Shown: positions 15,501 to 22,922, counted from the stretch's first letter. The stretch is DNA of 64,000 nucleotides from Serripes groenlandicus (GCA_031761405.1 JASEVX010000005.1:4707391-4771390), one strand, 5' to 3'. Notes: generated by a model not told the origin, from the sequence alone. Numbers and translations: made by a program.

Positions 15501-18500
15501 TGAAATATGGTTGCCGTACCTGTTATGGTTCAAAAGTAGTGTTCAAGGTTAAAGTTTTTTTCGAGAATGGCAACATCTAGGTCAAAGGTCAAGGTCGCAA
15601 GGTATAAAATGTTGGTACTGACAGAAAGGTCATGTCACAAGGTATACACATGTGAAATATGGTAGCCGTACCTGTTATGGTTCAAAAGTAGTAGTCAAGG
15701 TTAAAGTTTTTTTCGAGAATGGCAACATCTAGGTCAAAGGTCAAGGTCGCAAGGTCAAAAATGTTGGTACTGACAGAAAGGTCATGTCACAAGGAATACA
15801 CATGTGAAATATGGTAGCCTTACCTGTTATGGTTCAAAAGGAGTGGTCAAGGTTAAACAAAAAAATATGAATGGCAACATCTAGGTCAAAGGTCAAGGTC
15901 GCAAGGTCAAAAATGTTGGTACTGACAGAAAGGTCATGTCACAAGGAATACACATGTGAAATATGGTAGCCTTACCTGTTATGGTTCAAAAGTAGTGGTC
16001 AAGGTTAAAAAAAACAAGCAAATTCAGAGAATTATGGTCCCCCGCCAGGGTCAAGGTCACAAAAATTGGTATTGATGGAAAGGGGTTGTCACAAGGAATA
16101 CACATGTGAAATATGAAAGCAGTACCTATTACGGTTCAGAAGTTATGACCAAGGTTAAAGTTTTTGTGACAGCGTGACTGACGGACGGACTGACGGACTG
16201 ACGGACGGACGGACTGACTGACGAATGATAACTAATAGTCCCCACGCTTTCGCTAAAGCGGGGGACAAAAATTGAGAAGGGCAACATCTAGGTCAAAGGT
16301 CAAGGTCGCAAGGTCAAAAATGTTGTTACTGACAGAAAGGTCATGTCACAAGGAATACACATGTGAAATATGGTAGCCTTACCTGTTATGGTTCAAAAGT
16401 AGTGGTCAAGGTTAAACAAAAAAATTGAGAATGGCAACATCTAGGTCAAAGGTCAAGGTCGCAAGGTAAAAAATGTTGGTACTGACAGAAAGGTCATGTC
16501 ACAAGGAATACACATGTGAAATATGGTAGCCTTACCTGTTATGGTTCAAAAGTAGTGGTCAAGGTTAAAGGTTTTTTCGAGAATGGCAACATCTAGGTCA
16601 AAGGTCAAGGTCGCAAGGTTAAAATTTTGGTACTGACAGAAAGGTCATGTCACAAGGAATACACATGTGAAATATGGTAGCCATACCTGTTATGGTTCAA
16701 AAGTAATGGTCAAGGTTAATTTTTTTTTCGAGAATGGCAACATCTAGGTCAAAGGTCAAGGTCGCAAGGTCAAAAATGTTGTTACTGACAGAAAGGTCAT
16801 GTCACAAGGAATACACATGTGAAATATGGTAGCCTGTTATGGTTCAAAAGTAGTGGTCAAGGTTAAAGTTTTTTTCGTGCAGACAGACAGACAGACCGAC
16901 GTGCAGACAGGCCAAAAACTAGATGCCCGAGTTAAAAACATTGTGGCAAAAGGTTACAATGTTTTCAAAAGTAGTCTGCTGCTAATGCATCAGAATATCT
17001 TTACTGCATAACGACAACATTTGTTATGCAGAACTGAGCAATACAACTCGAAAACATCTATTCATGCAACTTTTTCTCCAAAGATTATGTATGATTGTTA
17101 GTATTACCCTGAAACCCAATCAATATTTGGATAATCTTACAGTATGTTAACCCTTACCCTCATACGACAATACTGCAGCAGACGACTTTGAACACATTTT
17201 GTCAAAAAATAGAAAATCTCTATAATTGAATGGATAACCTATGACTAAAAGTGGAAAACATTGTGGCAAAAGCAGAAATTGCTTGTTTTGAGCAATTTCT
17301 TCTTTTGTTACTATGTTTTCAAAAAGCTGTCTGCTGCAGAGGCGTCAGAAAGTGTCTATATGAGGGAATGGGTTAACTTTCTTCCACATACAATAAATTT
17401 GCAGCAGACGACTTTGAAAGCATATGGGCAAAATCATTTTATAAATAAAAAGTACAATTAATGAAAAAATATTTTGAGCAATTTCTCCTTTAGTCAGTGT
17501 TTTCAAAAGTCGTCTGCAGCAGAGGCGTCAACAAGCATCTATATGTGGGAAAGGGTTAACTTTCTTTCACATACAATAGATTTGCAGCAGACAACTTTGA
17601 AAACATATGCAATAAAAGCAAAATGGTGGCTAACAAAACTGTCCACATAATCAGCTTAACCAGTTCCCACCTGCAGACGCATTTTGACACAAAAGCAGCA
17701 GACAACTTTTGAAAACTTTGTGGCCCTGATGAGCAATGCTCCTTTGGCCACAATGTTTTAAACTTTAATTAACAATAAAGCTATCTTTTATGGAGATTTT
17801 TCAGGTTTTTGTCACTACATTTTCAAAGTCGTCAGCTGCAGATTTGTTGTATGTATAACCAGTTTCAACATACAACCCATCTGCAGCAGACTACTTTGAA
17901 ATGATCTTGGGAAAAAATATCTTTATACATATAGTTTAATTATTCAACATTGTTAAGAACATTGTGACAGAAAGAGAAATTGTTGTAATGATCTATTTCT
18001 TCTTTTGTCAAAATGTTTTCAATGGTCATCAGAATGCATCAGAATGCGTCTGTATGTGGAAAAGGGTTAATAAGTTACTTCAAACAACTAAAAAACATGA
18101 TCAAAATTAATAAAAGAGATAATTACCAGGTACCACTGGTCACCAAAGAATTTGTCGCTGTGGGGAATGTCTTCACTGCCTCGAGACGAAAACGGTGTTT
18201 TGACTCGATAATACTTTGAGTTATCCTCCATTCTAGGAATAGGGAAATCAAACTGTTTGTCGTGGACAACCTGGTGTGTTCTCTTCACTCTCTTTAACGT
18301 AATCTGCTGTTCCACAAAATGTACCTTGAACATGGAAATCATAACTCAATACCATGGATTGATTGGAGTTTAATGCCGTTTTCAACAATTTTTCAGTCAT
18401 ATCACATCGGCCAGTTCACCTATTAATGTGTTTCCAGGCACTCCACACAACATACTTTCCAAGCAACTGGCTGCTTTTACATATGTAGTTAGCCCATTGG

Positions 18501-21500
18501 TGGAAGATGAATAACGCTGGTCACAGTGACTTTTGTCAAACGTCAGAAAGAATGTTGGCAGAGCTAGGGTTCGAACTCACAACCCCTGGATTGACAGCCT
18601 GTGTCACTACCGGAGCTCAATACCATGTCTTGATAATGATTCTTTCAGCGTCATGAAAAGGCTGGTTGAAAAAAGTAAATTTCTCCTTTTATCACAATGT
18701 TTTCAATTCTATTCAATTATTGTACTTTTATTTAAAGGGAGTTTCCAATTTTTTTCGGGTGTGTTTTCAAAGTCGTCTGCAGCAGAATTGAAAGGGTTAA
18801 GTACTTCAAAATAACATTTTTAACTAGAAGGAAAAATAGAAAGAAAGACGCATTTCCCATAATGCACCGTTTATCTTTTCCTACAATGTGGTTTAGATTC
18901 ACTTTTAATTGCCTGCTGCATACATGTCAGAAGATGTCTGTCTGTATATGGTAATGAACTTCCAATATTTTTGTTTAGATGTTTTCAAAGTCGCCTGCTG
19001 CAGACTTGTTGCATGTTATTATTAGTTATTGGGTTTGTTACTGACCCACTACGGAAATATAGGGGGTCTGTAGGATTAATAGGGGGCGAGGCGATAGCCG
19101 AGTCCCCCTATTAATCCTACAGACCCCCTATATTTCCGTAGTGGGTCAGTAACAAACCCAATAATTGATTTATTTCATCGACCACCTTTCATGAGCAAAG
19201 AAAATTGATATTGTTTCATTTACATTAACGTTTACAATATGTCTAGAAGAAATTTACGGGTTTTGGCGCCAAATGACTAGCGTTATGACGTCAAAAACCG
19301 CTAACGTGACGTCATTTTCCTAGTTTTCGGTCCCAATATTTTTAAAATTCCTAGTATTAAACCCACTTTAATAATGAAATGAAACTTGGTCATGAAAGGT
19401 GGTTGATGAAATAAATCAGTTATTTAGTCTGTTACTAACACTCTACGGAAAAAATATTGTGTTCATTTTCATATATTTTAGTTTTTTTTGTGTTCATCAC
19501 TTTTGCTTCGCGATTTCATAGAGAGTGATCAGGTTTTTTTGTTCATACCCCCATAAAAACGAAAAAAAGGCTCTCCATTTCTTAAAAACACAATTTACAG
19601 TTGTAATATTGTTAGTGATTTACGTCATTTTGGGATAGAAAAAGGTGATTTTAAAGAAAGAATGGATTGTCGACTACTGACCCACTATAGAAATTTACTG
19701 ACCCACTATAGAAAAATAGTGGGTCACCACGTGACTTCTCTTGTCCAATGAAAAGGCCAGTTTCTAGTGGGAGGTGAAATAAAGACTGTTAACCCTTTCC
19801 AATATACCCATGCTTTCTGACAACTCTGCAGCAATCAACTTTGAAAAAACACTGTAGACAAGAGGGCCATGATGGCCCTGGATCTCGCACCTGAGTAATG
19901 CAATGTGATTTGTCATGCCAGCCACAATAACTCTTTTTGTTTTACCAATCAACATGGCTTGAAGTAATCTCATAGAGAGTCACCCAAGGAACATTTCTAA
20001 ATTGGCCAGAAATTTTACATTAAACATATAAGGCAGAACAGCCCCGCCCCGGACAGCCATTTTTTTTAATCAATCAATCAACATGGACTGAAAAAATCCT
20101 AGGAACATTTCTACAAAATCATTTGGAAAACGACAAGATACTTTTGGAGGAGAAAATCTTTAACTTATCATTATAGCCATATTAGGCTAAGAAGTCCTGC
20201 CCCTTGGCGGCCAAGTTTTCAATCTATCAACATTGCTTGAAGGAATCTGATAGAGGGTCACCAAAGGAACATTTCAGGAGGATTTGTTTTGAAGTTTTTT
20301 TAGAAGATGCTTTCTGTGAAGTTTTCTGCCAATTTACCCACTGGTTACAAAGGAGAAGATGTTGACGGACAAGGACGCCGAACAAAGGGCGGTCAAAACT
20401 AACTCACCTTGAGCACTTCATGCTCAGATGAGCTGAAAAAGGAGAATGATTGTTCTTTAATTTATAGAATGTTTCCTTTTTTTTGGACAAAAGGTTTTCC
20501 AAGTCATCTGCTGCTGCAGACTTGAAGCATGTCGAAGAGTGTTAACCCTTTTCCTAATATGTCAATTCTGGAGCAGACGACTTTGAACATATTTTGTCAA
20601 AACATAGAAAATCTCCATAGTTGAATGGATAACCTATGACAAAAAGAGGAAACCATTGTGGCAAAAGGAGAAATTGCACGTTTTGTGCAATTTCTTCTTT
20701 TGTCACTATGTTTTCAAAAAGCCGTTTGCTGCAGAGGCGTCAGAAAGCGTCTATATGAGGGAAAGCGTTAAGCATGAATCAAATAACGATTTACATTTTT
20801 GTGTGAGACCCTATATAATGTAGACAAACTAAACCTACCCTTTCGTCATCTTTAAGTCTGTTTACATAATCTTCTGAACTCCTCTTTGATCTGCTTACAA
20901 CATCCTTGTGACTTAAATGGTAGTAGTCTGTTGATGGTAACTGAAATAATGAAAGAGAAAGAATAGACTTAACCCTTTCCCACATACAACAAATCTGCAG
21001 CAGATGACTTTGAAATGTTCTGGGCAAAGATTTTGAAAAGTCTTCATAAATAGGAGTTTTTAATATTATTAAAAAGAGTTGAAAAAATAGAGGCAAAATA
21101 AGAAATTGCTCATTATGAGCAATTTCTCCATTTGCCTCAATGTTTTCAAAAGTCATCTGCTGCAGATGCATCAGAAAGTGTCTGTATGCGGGAAAGGGTT
21201 AATCAGTATCAGTTTATTGATTTTGACAAAAACAAAGTTCAAAATTTCTAGCTACTTTAACCCTGTATCATATATAGACATATTTTAACACATCTGCAGC
21301 AGATGATTTTTGAAGATATTTTGGTCAAAGGAAAAGTCACTCATAATGAGCAATTTCTCCTTTTGCCACATTGTTTTCAACTCTATTCAATTATTTTACA
21401 TCAATTTACACAGATTTTTCCATTTTATTGCCATGGTGTTAACAAAGTGGTCTGCTGCAAATAAGTTGTATGTGGGAAATGGTTAACTTCTCAAACATTA

Positions 21501-22011
21501 AGATTTATTTGTTTGTTTGTATGGTACTTTATGAAGATTGCAAGTATTAGATCTAATTGGAACTGTCGCTTCTTTCAAGTACTTAACCATTTCCAACAAA
21601 CAATATATCTTCAGCAGACAAGTTTGAAAACATATCAACAAAGATATTGTAAATCTCCCTAATTGAAATTATCATAATTGAATAGAGTTGATTGCATTGT
21701 GGAAAAAGGAGGAATTGCCTTTTCGGGTAATTGTATGTGGGAGAGGATTAACTAAAGAGGGGGAAATTCACTTCCAAGGTGTCATGTCAATTATATAAAA
21801 CAGAATGAAAGGGCTACCTTTTCCAAAACTACAAATCCATGGTCCCTTGCCACTAGCACTGCTGCCTCTCTACTGGAGACTCGAACCAGGAAACTGTTCA
21901 GGTAGTGACCAGGATCCTGGACGTCGTACTCCCCTGGGTGGCCAAACACAACGGTCAGATAGATGCTGACCAACAAGGCCACAACCCATGTGTTTCTCAA
22001 CATTGTCTACA
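347..22011 (-). CDS. Furin/PC-type proprotein convertase (S8B subtilase), 5' two-thirds, 10 exons
   Basis: Secretory-pathway serine endoprotease that cleaves pro-proteins after basic residues. Joined coding exons (minus strand): 22003-21818, 20940-20839, 18324-18127, 15183-15037, 12452-12370, 8071-7983, 6901-6729, 3048-2809, 1293-1193, 565-347. All junctions are GT-AG and frame-consistent, giving 512 residues plus two bases. Visible parts: signal peptide (about 1-21), prodomain with an internal site ending SRSKR at residue 82 and a primary site ending KRVKR at 111, catalytic D197 (ILDDGID), H240 (HGTRCAGE), oxyanion N341 (WATGNGG) and S423 (GTSSAAP). Asn at the oxyanion position argues against PC2, which has Asp. 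The P domain is outside the window. Roughly 40 extra residues lie between the KRVKR site and the conserved QWYL, and there is a Gly/Lys-rich stretch before VTTD, so it is a divergent member. Furin-like versus PC1/3-like is unresolved, so no symbol is given. Confidence 0.93.
757..965 (+). mobile_element. Palindromic MITE of the AGCCGTTCCACGA family, 3' end lost
   Basis: Starts with AAGCCGTTCCACGAAAAAAC and shares the interior (CCCAGATTA, TCCGGGTCAATAC, TTACGCA) with copies at 27392-27664 and 55695-55955. The right terminal repeat is missing. Confidence 0.7.
1193..1293 (-). CDS. Convertase exon: catalytic Ser
   Basis: 101 nt, acceptor CTTTCAG, donor GTAAGT. It encodes [20 protein letters not shown] then [13 protein letters not shown]; the Ser after GT is catalytic (423). 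Confidence 0.95.
1383..1613 (-). mobile_element. TTAA palindromic MITE, older CACATA-type copy
   Basis: TTAA at both ends, 231 bp; left tip TTAACCCTTTCCCACATA, right tip GTGGGGAAGGGTTAA. It lies 90 bp upstream of the catalytic-Ser exon. Confidence 0.85.
1952..2172 (+). mobile_element. TTAA palindromic MITE, degraded ends
   Basis: CTGCAGCAGATGAC, the central hairpin GGAGAAATTGCTC/GAGCAATTCTCC and a GAGAAATGGCTTA right end are clear. The terminal TTAA is eroded. Confidence 0.7.
2566..2764 (-). mobile_element. TTAA palindromic MITE, degraded
   Basis: The right half (TTGTGGCAAAAGGAGAAATT, TCTTCTGCTGCA, GTGGGAAAGGGTTA) is recognisable; the left end is eroded. It ends 44 bp from the donor of the oxyanion exon. 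Confidence 0.65.
2809..3048 (-). CDS. Convertase exon: oxyanion Asn
   Basis: 80 codons, acceptor CTTGTAG, donor GTAAGA. It contains [14 protein letters not shown] with the oxyanion Asn (341), then [11 protein letters not shown] and CSST. A lineage-specific stretch with [16 protein letters not shown] precedes the next exon. Confidence 0.95.
3081..3470 (+). repeat. Dispersed repeat with TTTGACGCAAAGCGTCAAA hairpin, copy 1
   Basis: About 390 bp nearly identical to 5469-5868, starting at a 19-nt perfect hairpin sequence (3090-3108). A third partial copy lies inverted at 36657-36777. It sits just upstream of the oxyanion exon. Confidence 0.75.
4183..4335 (-). mobile_element. TTAA palindromic MITE, internally deleted (153 bp)
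   Basis: Terminal TTAACCCTTTCCCTCATA and TATGAGGGAAAGGGTTAA with the central hairpin, but the spacer half is missing. The copy is therefore close to a pure hairpin. Confidence 0.8.
4600..4668 (-). repeat. SINE tRNA-like fragment
   Basis: Minus strand shows a B-box-like GGGTTCAATACCC and tRNA-like 5' sequence ending in GGCGG. It abuts a TTAA element at 4670. Confidence 0.4.
4670..4890 (-). mobile_element. TTAA palindromic MITE, moderately diverged
   Basis: TTAACCCTTTCCCTCATA at left and GGCAAAGGGTTAA at right, 221 bp, central hairpin partly eroded. Confidence 0.75.
4912..5928. mobile_element. Possible DNA element with GTCGCCGG ends
   Basis: The left end is a hairpin (AGTCGCCGGGCAGAAGCCCG followed by CGACT) and the right end carries CCGGCGAC, an inverted match to GTCGCCGG. 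The right part contains copy 2 of the repeat at 3081-3470. No convincing ORF. Boundaries are tentative. Confidence 0.4.
5469..5868 (+). repeat. Dispersed repeat with TTTGACGCAAAGCGTCAAA hairpin, copy 2
   Basis: Near-identical to 3081-3470, with small indels. Confidence 0.75.
6074..6292 (+). mobile_element. TTAA palindromic MITE, older copy
   Basis: Left TCAACCCTTTCCCACC, GCAGCAGACGAC, central hairpin around GAAATTGCTCATGATGAGCA, right GTGGGAAATGGTTAA. Confidence 0.75.
6293..6475. mobile_element. Palindromic element with GAGTACCCACAAC core, copy 1
   Basis: The core ACTCAAAATAACTGTCTCAG faces TGAGACAATTCTTTTGAGT as an inverted repeat. Related copies are at 25069-25250 and 28189-28373. Ends here are eroded. 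Confidence 0.6.
6478..6706 (-). mobile_element. TTAA palindromic MITE, near full length
   Basis: 229 bp, TTAACCCTTTCCCTCATACG to TATGAGAGAAAGAGTTAA. It ends 22 bp from the donor side of the convertase exon 6729-6901. Confidence 0.9.
6729..6901 (-). CDS. Convertase exon: GIRLLDG to GVTK segment
   Basis: 173 nt, acceptor ATTCCAG, donor GTACAC. It encodes [14 protein letters not shown] and [17 protein letters not shown], core subtilase sequence. The exon is bracketed by two palindromic TTAA elements that end 22 and 37 bp away. Confidence 0.95.
6939..7169 (-). mobile_element. TTAA palindromic MITE, near full length
   Basis: 231 bp with TTAA on both sides. It starts 37 bp upstream of the same exon, in the same orientation as the copy at 6478. 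Confidence 0.9.
7782..7959 (-). mobile_element. TTAA palindromic MITE, internal deletion
   Basis: TTAACCCTTTCCCACATA to TATGAGGGAATGGATTAA; about 50 bp of spacer missing. It ends 23 bp from the catalytic-His exon. Confidence 0.85.
7983..8071 (-). CDS. Convertase exon: catalytic His
   Basis: 89 nt, acceptor ATTTTAG, donor GTAATT. It encodes [20 protein letters not shown] and GIAYDCNIG, with the catalytic His first after a split Asp codon. Confidence 0.95.
8135..8278. mobile_element. TTAA palindromic MITE, central hairpin lost
   Basis: Both ends and both CTGCAGCAGAC/GTCTGCTGCAG blocks are present around a short unmatched centre. Confidence 0.7.
8430..8643 (+). mobile_element. TTAA palindromic MITE, diverged
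   Basis: TTAACCCCCCTTTCCAAC left, GAGAAAAGGTCAA right, eroded central hairpin. Confidence 0.6.
9065..9492 (+). mobile_element. Two abutting TTAA MITEs sharing one TTAA
   Basis: An older copy (9065-9266, ends GAGAAAGGGTTAA) directly joins a full-length 230-bp copy (9263-9492, TTAACCCTTTCCCTCATATA). The four bases 9263-9266 serve both elements, as expected if the younger one used the terminal TTAA of the older as its target. Confidence 0.88.
9597..9776. mobile_element. Short MITE with ACAGTCAAACCT-type inverted ends
   Basis: Left ACAGTCAAACCTGTGCTTCA and right ...GGTTGGACTGT form imperfect 26-bp inverted repeats including GACCACC/GGTGGTC. No ORF. The end sequence resembles Tc1/pogo-type tips. 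Confidence 0.6.
9917..10156 (+). mobile_element. TTAA palindromic MITE, diverged
   Basis: The central hairpin GAAATTGCTCATCATGAGCA is intact; terminal TTAA eroded. Confidence 0.65.
10269..10497 (+). mobile_element. TTAA palindromic MITE, CACATA type
   Basis: 229 bp, TTAACCCTTTCCCACATA to GTGGATAAGGGTTAA. Confidence 0.85.
10627..10812 (+). mobile_element. TTAA palindromic MITE, shortened
   Basis: TTAACCAGTTACCACATA to GTGGGAAAGGGTTAA, 186 bp. Confidence 0.75.
11597..11806 (-). mobile_element. tRNA-derived SINE (tRNA-Ser-like head)
   Basis: Minus strand reads a tRNA-like head with B-box GGGTTCGATCCC, then a body containing CACTTGGG-like and GATCATGAATAA sequence and a tail of AAACAAACA. Same family as 30895-31120. 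Confidence 0.65.
12098..12327 (-). mobile_element. TTAA palindromic MITE, full length (230 bp)
   Basis: TTAACCCTTTCCCTCATACC to ATGAGGTAAAGGGTTGA. It lies 43 bp from the donor of the convertase exon 12370-12452. Confidence 0.88.
12370..12452 (-). CDS. Convertase exon: loop between Asp and His motifs
   Basis: 83 nt, acceptor TTCCAG, donor GTAAGT, ending with two bases of a split codon. It encodes [20 protein letters not shown], the family's DPxAS.D.ND loop. Confidence 0.9.
12814..13115 (-). mobile_element. tRNA-derived SINE with GGGGTTTAACGCCGTTTT tail module
   Basis: Shares the module GATTGATTGGGGTTTAACGC and TAGCCCATTGGTGGAAGA with 18357-18615 and 46870-47148. The degraded tRNA-like head lies at the right, so it reads on minus. 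Confidence 0.6.
13164..13186 (+). repeat. GCC microsatellite
   Basis: About seven GCC units, the most GC-rich stretch outside the DIRS element. Confidence 0.8.
13741..14092. mobile_element. TTAA MITE split by a fragment of the AGGGCCATGATGGCCCT element family
   Basis: The left 30 bp (TTAACCCTTTCTGATGCATC) and right 110 bp (AGCAATTTCTACTTTTGCC to GGAAAGGGTTAA) of one MITE flank a 200-bp insert. The insert contains GACCAGTTTGGGAGAAGAA, TGACGGACGAC and AGCTCAGGTGAGCT, which match the element at 33793-34618. Confidence 0.65.
14132..14454 (-). mobile_element. TTAA palindromic MITE interrupted by a 110-bp insert
   Basis: Outer parts are a normal reverse copy with TTAA on both sides. An insert at about 14202-14312 contains GCGGAGCACGTG and GACGGACGGAAAG. 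Confidence 0.75.
14800..14953 (-). mobile_element. TTAA palindromic MITE, internally deleted
   Basis: TTAACCCTTTCCCACTTA to AGTGGGAAAGGGTTAA, 154 bp. It lies 83 bp from the catalytic-Asp exon. Confidence 0.8.
15037..15183 (-). CDS. Convertase exon: catalytic Asp
   Basis: 49 codons, acceptor TCCATAG, donor GTGAGT. It contains [16 protein letters not shown] and [15 protein letters not shown]; the first Asp of DDG is the catalytic residue (197 of the joined protein). Confidence 0.95.
15378..16930 (+). repeat. Tandem array of 152-bp units with DR1-type AGGTCA repeats
   Basis: Eight units carry a perfect AGGTCAAAGGTCA, starting at 15427, 15579, 15731, 15883, 16290, 16443, 16595 and 16746; spacing is 151-153 bp apart from one 407-bp step. 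That step contains a variant unit and a different GACGGACGGACTGAC/hairpin end. Each unit also has CATGTCACAAGGAATACACA and CCTGTTATGGTTCAAAAG. The array starts with ACAAGATGTGTTTGTGAAAC and ends in a CAGACAGACAG tract and GGCCAAAAACTAGATGCCCG. A one-unit version of the same element is at 60703-60942. Flanking MITE pieces at about 15321 and 16925 suggest it inserted in a TTAA element. It lies in the convertase intron 15184-18126. Confidence 0.88.
17147..18071. mobile_element. Cluster of five head-to-tail TTAA MITEs
   Basis: Members: 17147-17376 (230 bp, reverse), 17373-17559, 17556-17640 (truncated), 17655-17862 and 17855-18071. The first three pairs share the joining TTAA (17373-17376, 17556-17559). 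The cluster ends 56 bp from the donor of the activation-site exon. Confidence 0.82.
18127..18324 (-). CDS. Convertase exon: primary activation site and start of mature enzyme
   Basis: 66 codons, acceptor GTTCAAG, donor GTAATT. It begins [15 protein letters not shown], matching the furin pattern of EQQ followed by the RxKR autocleavage site, and ends in the conserved GDQWYL. About 40 residues between these are unusual in length and Lys/Ser/Pro rich. Confidence 0.92.
18357..18615 (-). mobile_element. tRNA-derived SINE with 12-bp target duplication
   Basis: CTCAATACCATG occurs at 18345-18356 and 18616-18627, bracketing a SINE whose tRNA-like head has GTTCGAACTC near the right end. It lies about 30 bp upstream of the acceptor of the activation-site exon, so it must replace or displace the original branch-point region. 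Confidence 0.8.
18670..18800 (+). mobile_element. TTAA palindromic MITE, right half
   Basis: TTTCTCCTTTTATCACAATG through GTCGTCTGCAGCAGAATTG to GAAAGGGTTAA; left half missing. Confidence 0.6.
19026..19164. repeat. Perfect 61-bp inverted repeat (hairpin) with 17-nt spacer
   Basis: Arms 19026-19086 and 19104-19164 are identical when inverted, as read base by base (tips TTATTGGG/CCCAATAA, inner ends AATAGGGGG/CCCCCTATT). The spacer itself contains GGCGATAGCC. Confidence 0.92.
19147..19441. mobile_element. Fold-back element with 48-bp ends and paired TGACGTCA sites
   Basis: CAGTAACAAACCC and TGATTTATTTCATCGACCAC CTTTCATGA at left match inverted ATCATGAAAGGTGGTTG and ATGAAATAAATCA at right. The centre has ATGACGTCAA and GTGACGTCAT. 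A diverged relative of the centre lies at 7270-7350. The hairpin at 19026-19164 overlaps its left end. Confidence 0.65.
19861..20436 (-). mobile_element. Hairpin-ended tandem-core element, inside a MITE
   Basis: Starts AAGAGGGCCATGATGGCCCT and ends in GAGCACTTCATGCTCAGATG AGCTG, the same two ends as 33793-34618 and, inverted, 58413-59521. It splits a TTAA MITE (19788-19860 and 20437-20545). Confidence 0.75.
20542..20771 (-). mobile_element. TTAA palindromic MITE, full length (230 bp)
   Basis: TTAACCCTTTTCCTAATA to TATGAGGGAAAGCGTTAA. Its left TTAA is the right end of the interrupted copy described at 19861. It ends 67 bp from the prodomain exon. Confidence 0.88.
20839..20940 (-). CDS. Convertase exon: prodomain with internal SRSKR site
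   Basis: 34 codons between acceptor TTTCAG and donor GTAGGT, phase 0 on both sides. It contains [16 protein letters not shown], which aligns in position with the secondary prodomain cleavage site of furin. Confidence 0.9.
20969..21202 (-). mobile_element. TTAA palindromic MITE, CACATA type
   Basis: 234 bp with TTAA on both sides and central hairpin AGAAATTGCTCATTATGAGC. It starts 28 bp upstream of the prodomain exon edge. Confidence 0.88.
21257..21486 (+). mobile_element. TTAA palindromic MITE, CACATA type
   Basis: 230 bp, TTAACCCTGTATCATATA to GTGGGAAATGGTTAA. Confidence 0.85.
21583..21751 (-). mobile_element. TTAA palindromic MITE, degraded
   Basis: TTAACCATTTCCAACA to GTGGGAGAGGATTAA. 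It lies 66 bp downstream of the signal-peptide exon. Confidence 0.7.
21818..22011 (-). CDS. Convertase exon: end of 5'UTR, start codon, signal peptide
   Basis: The acceptor (GTTACAG) puts the exon edge at 22011 and the ATG at 22003-22001. It encodes 62 residues starting [16 protein letters not shown], a hydrophobic signal peptide, followed by a prodomain start resembling other convertases (NSFLVRV, AREHGF-like ARDHGF). It ends at EK with donor GTAGCC, phase 0. The acceptor upstream of the ATG implies at least one 5' non-coding exon further right, which I could not place. Confidence 0.9.
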
Positions 22012-22053
22012 CTGTAACACATAAAAGCAATATAATATTAGCCGCCTCGTTCT

Positions 22054-22251
22054 TTAACCCTTTCCCACATACAACAATTCTGCAGTAGACGACTTTGAAA
22101 TCATCTAGAAACATTCTTAAAATGAAAGTAAAATTCTTGAATAAAGTTGAAATCTTGGTTGCAAAAGGTGAAATTGATCATTATGAGCATTCATATCAAC
22201 TTTTGTCACAATGTTTACTTCAGAAAGTGTTTGTATGTGGGAAAGGGTTAA
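22054..22251 (-). mobile_element. TTAA palindromic MITE
   Basis: TTAACCCTTTCCCACATA to GTGGGAAAGGGTTAA, 198 bp. It lies 42 bp upstream of the exon with the start codon. Confidence 0.83.
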
Positions 22252-22311
22252 TAAATCTACAAGAGCATTTCATAGAGCACAAGTGACATGTAAGATAACT
22301 ATATACATGTG

Positions 22312-22922
22312 AGTCTTTCCACATTCTAACACATCGTAGCAGAATTGACTTCTGAAAACATTGTGACAAGCAATTTCTCCTTTTGCCACAATGTTTTCAA
22401 CTTTTTTCAGTAATTATAAGTACAATTAAAGAGATTTTCCATATTTTTGAGTAGACATTTTCAAAGTCATCTGCTTCAGAATTTCTGTATGTGGGAAAGG
22501 GTTAAGTCAAGGAAATAATTCAGGTAGTATTCAATGACAATAATCCTTTCCCACATACAACAAATCTGCACCAGACATATTTGAAATATTTAGCCCAAAA
22601 AATAAATTACAATTATCAAATAAAGATGTTTACATTGTGGCAAAAAGGAGAAATTGCTGATTAAGAGCAATTCCTCATTTTGTTACAATGTTTTAAAATG
22701 TAATCAGTTGCAGATGCATCAAAATAAGTCTGCATGAGGGAAGTTACATTCAGACATATTATGAAAACATTGTGGCAAAAGAAGAAATTGCTCGTATTGA
22801 CTGCCACGGTGTTTTCAATTTTTTTTCCAATTCTCATACTATCATTTACAGAGATTTTTCATATTTTTGCCAAGATGTTTTCAGTCTCCTGCTGCATATT
22901 TGTTGTATGTGGGAAAGGGCTA
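22312..22922. mobile_element. Three consecutive degraded TTAA MITEs
   Basis: Copies at about 22312-22505, 22540-22743 and 22744-22922 each show ACATTGTGGCAAAA-type centres and GGGAAAGGG-type right ends. A further eroded remnant follows at about 23095-23212. Confidence 0.7.

Noticed and set aside
16140..16260. GACGGACGGACTGAC tract as an independent microsatellite
   Set aside because: It is the tail module common to the array elements rather than a separate repeat.
15378..16930. CRISPR array
   Set aside because: 152-bp near-identical head-to-tail units without spacer/repeat alternation, in a eukaryotic intron.
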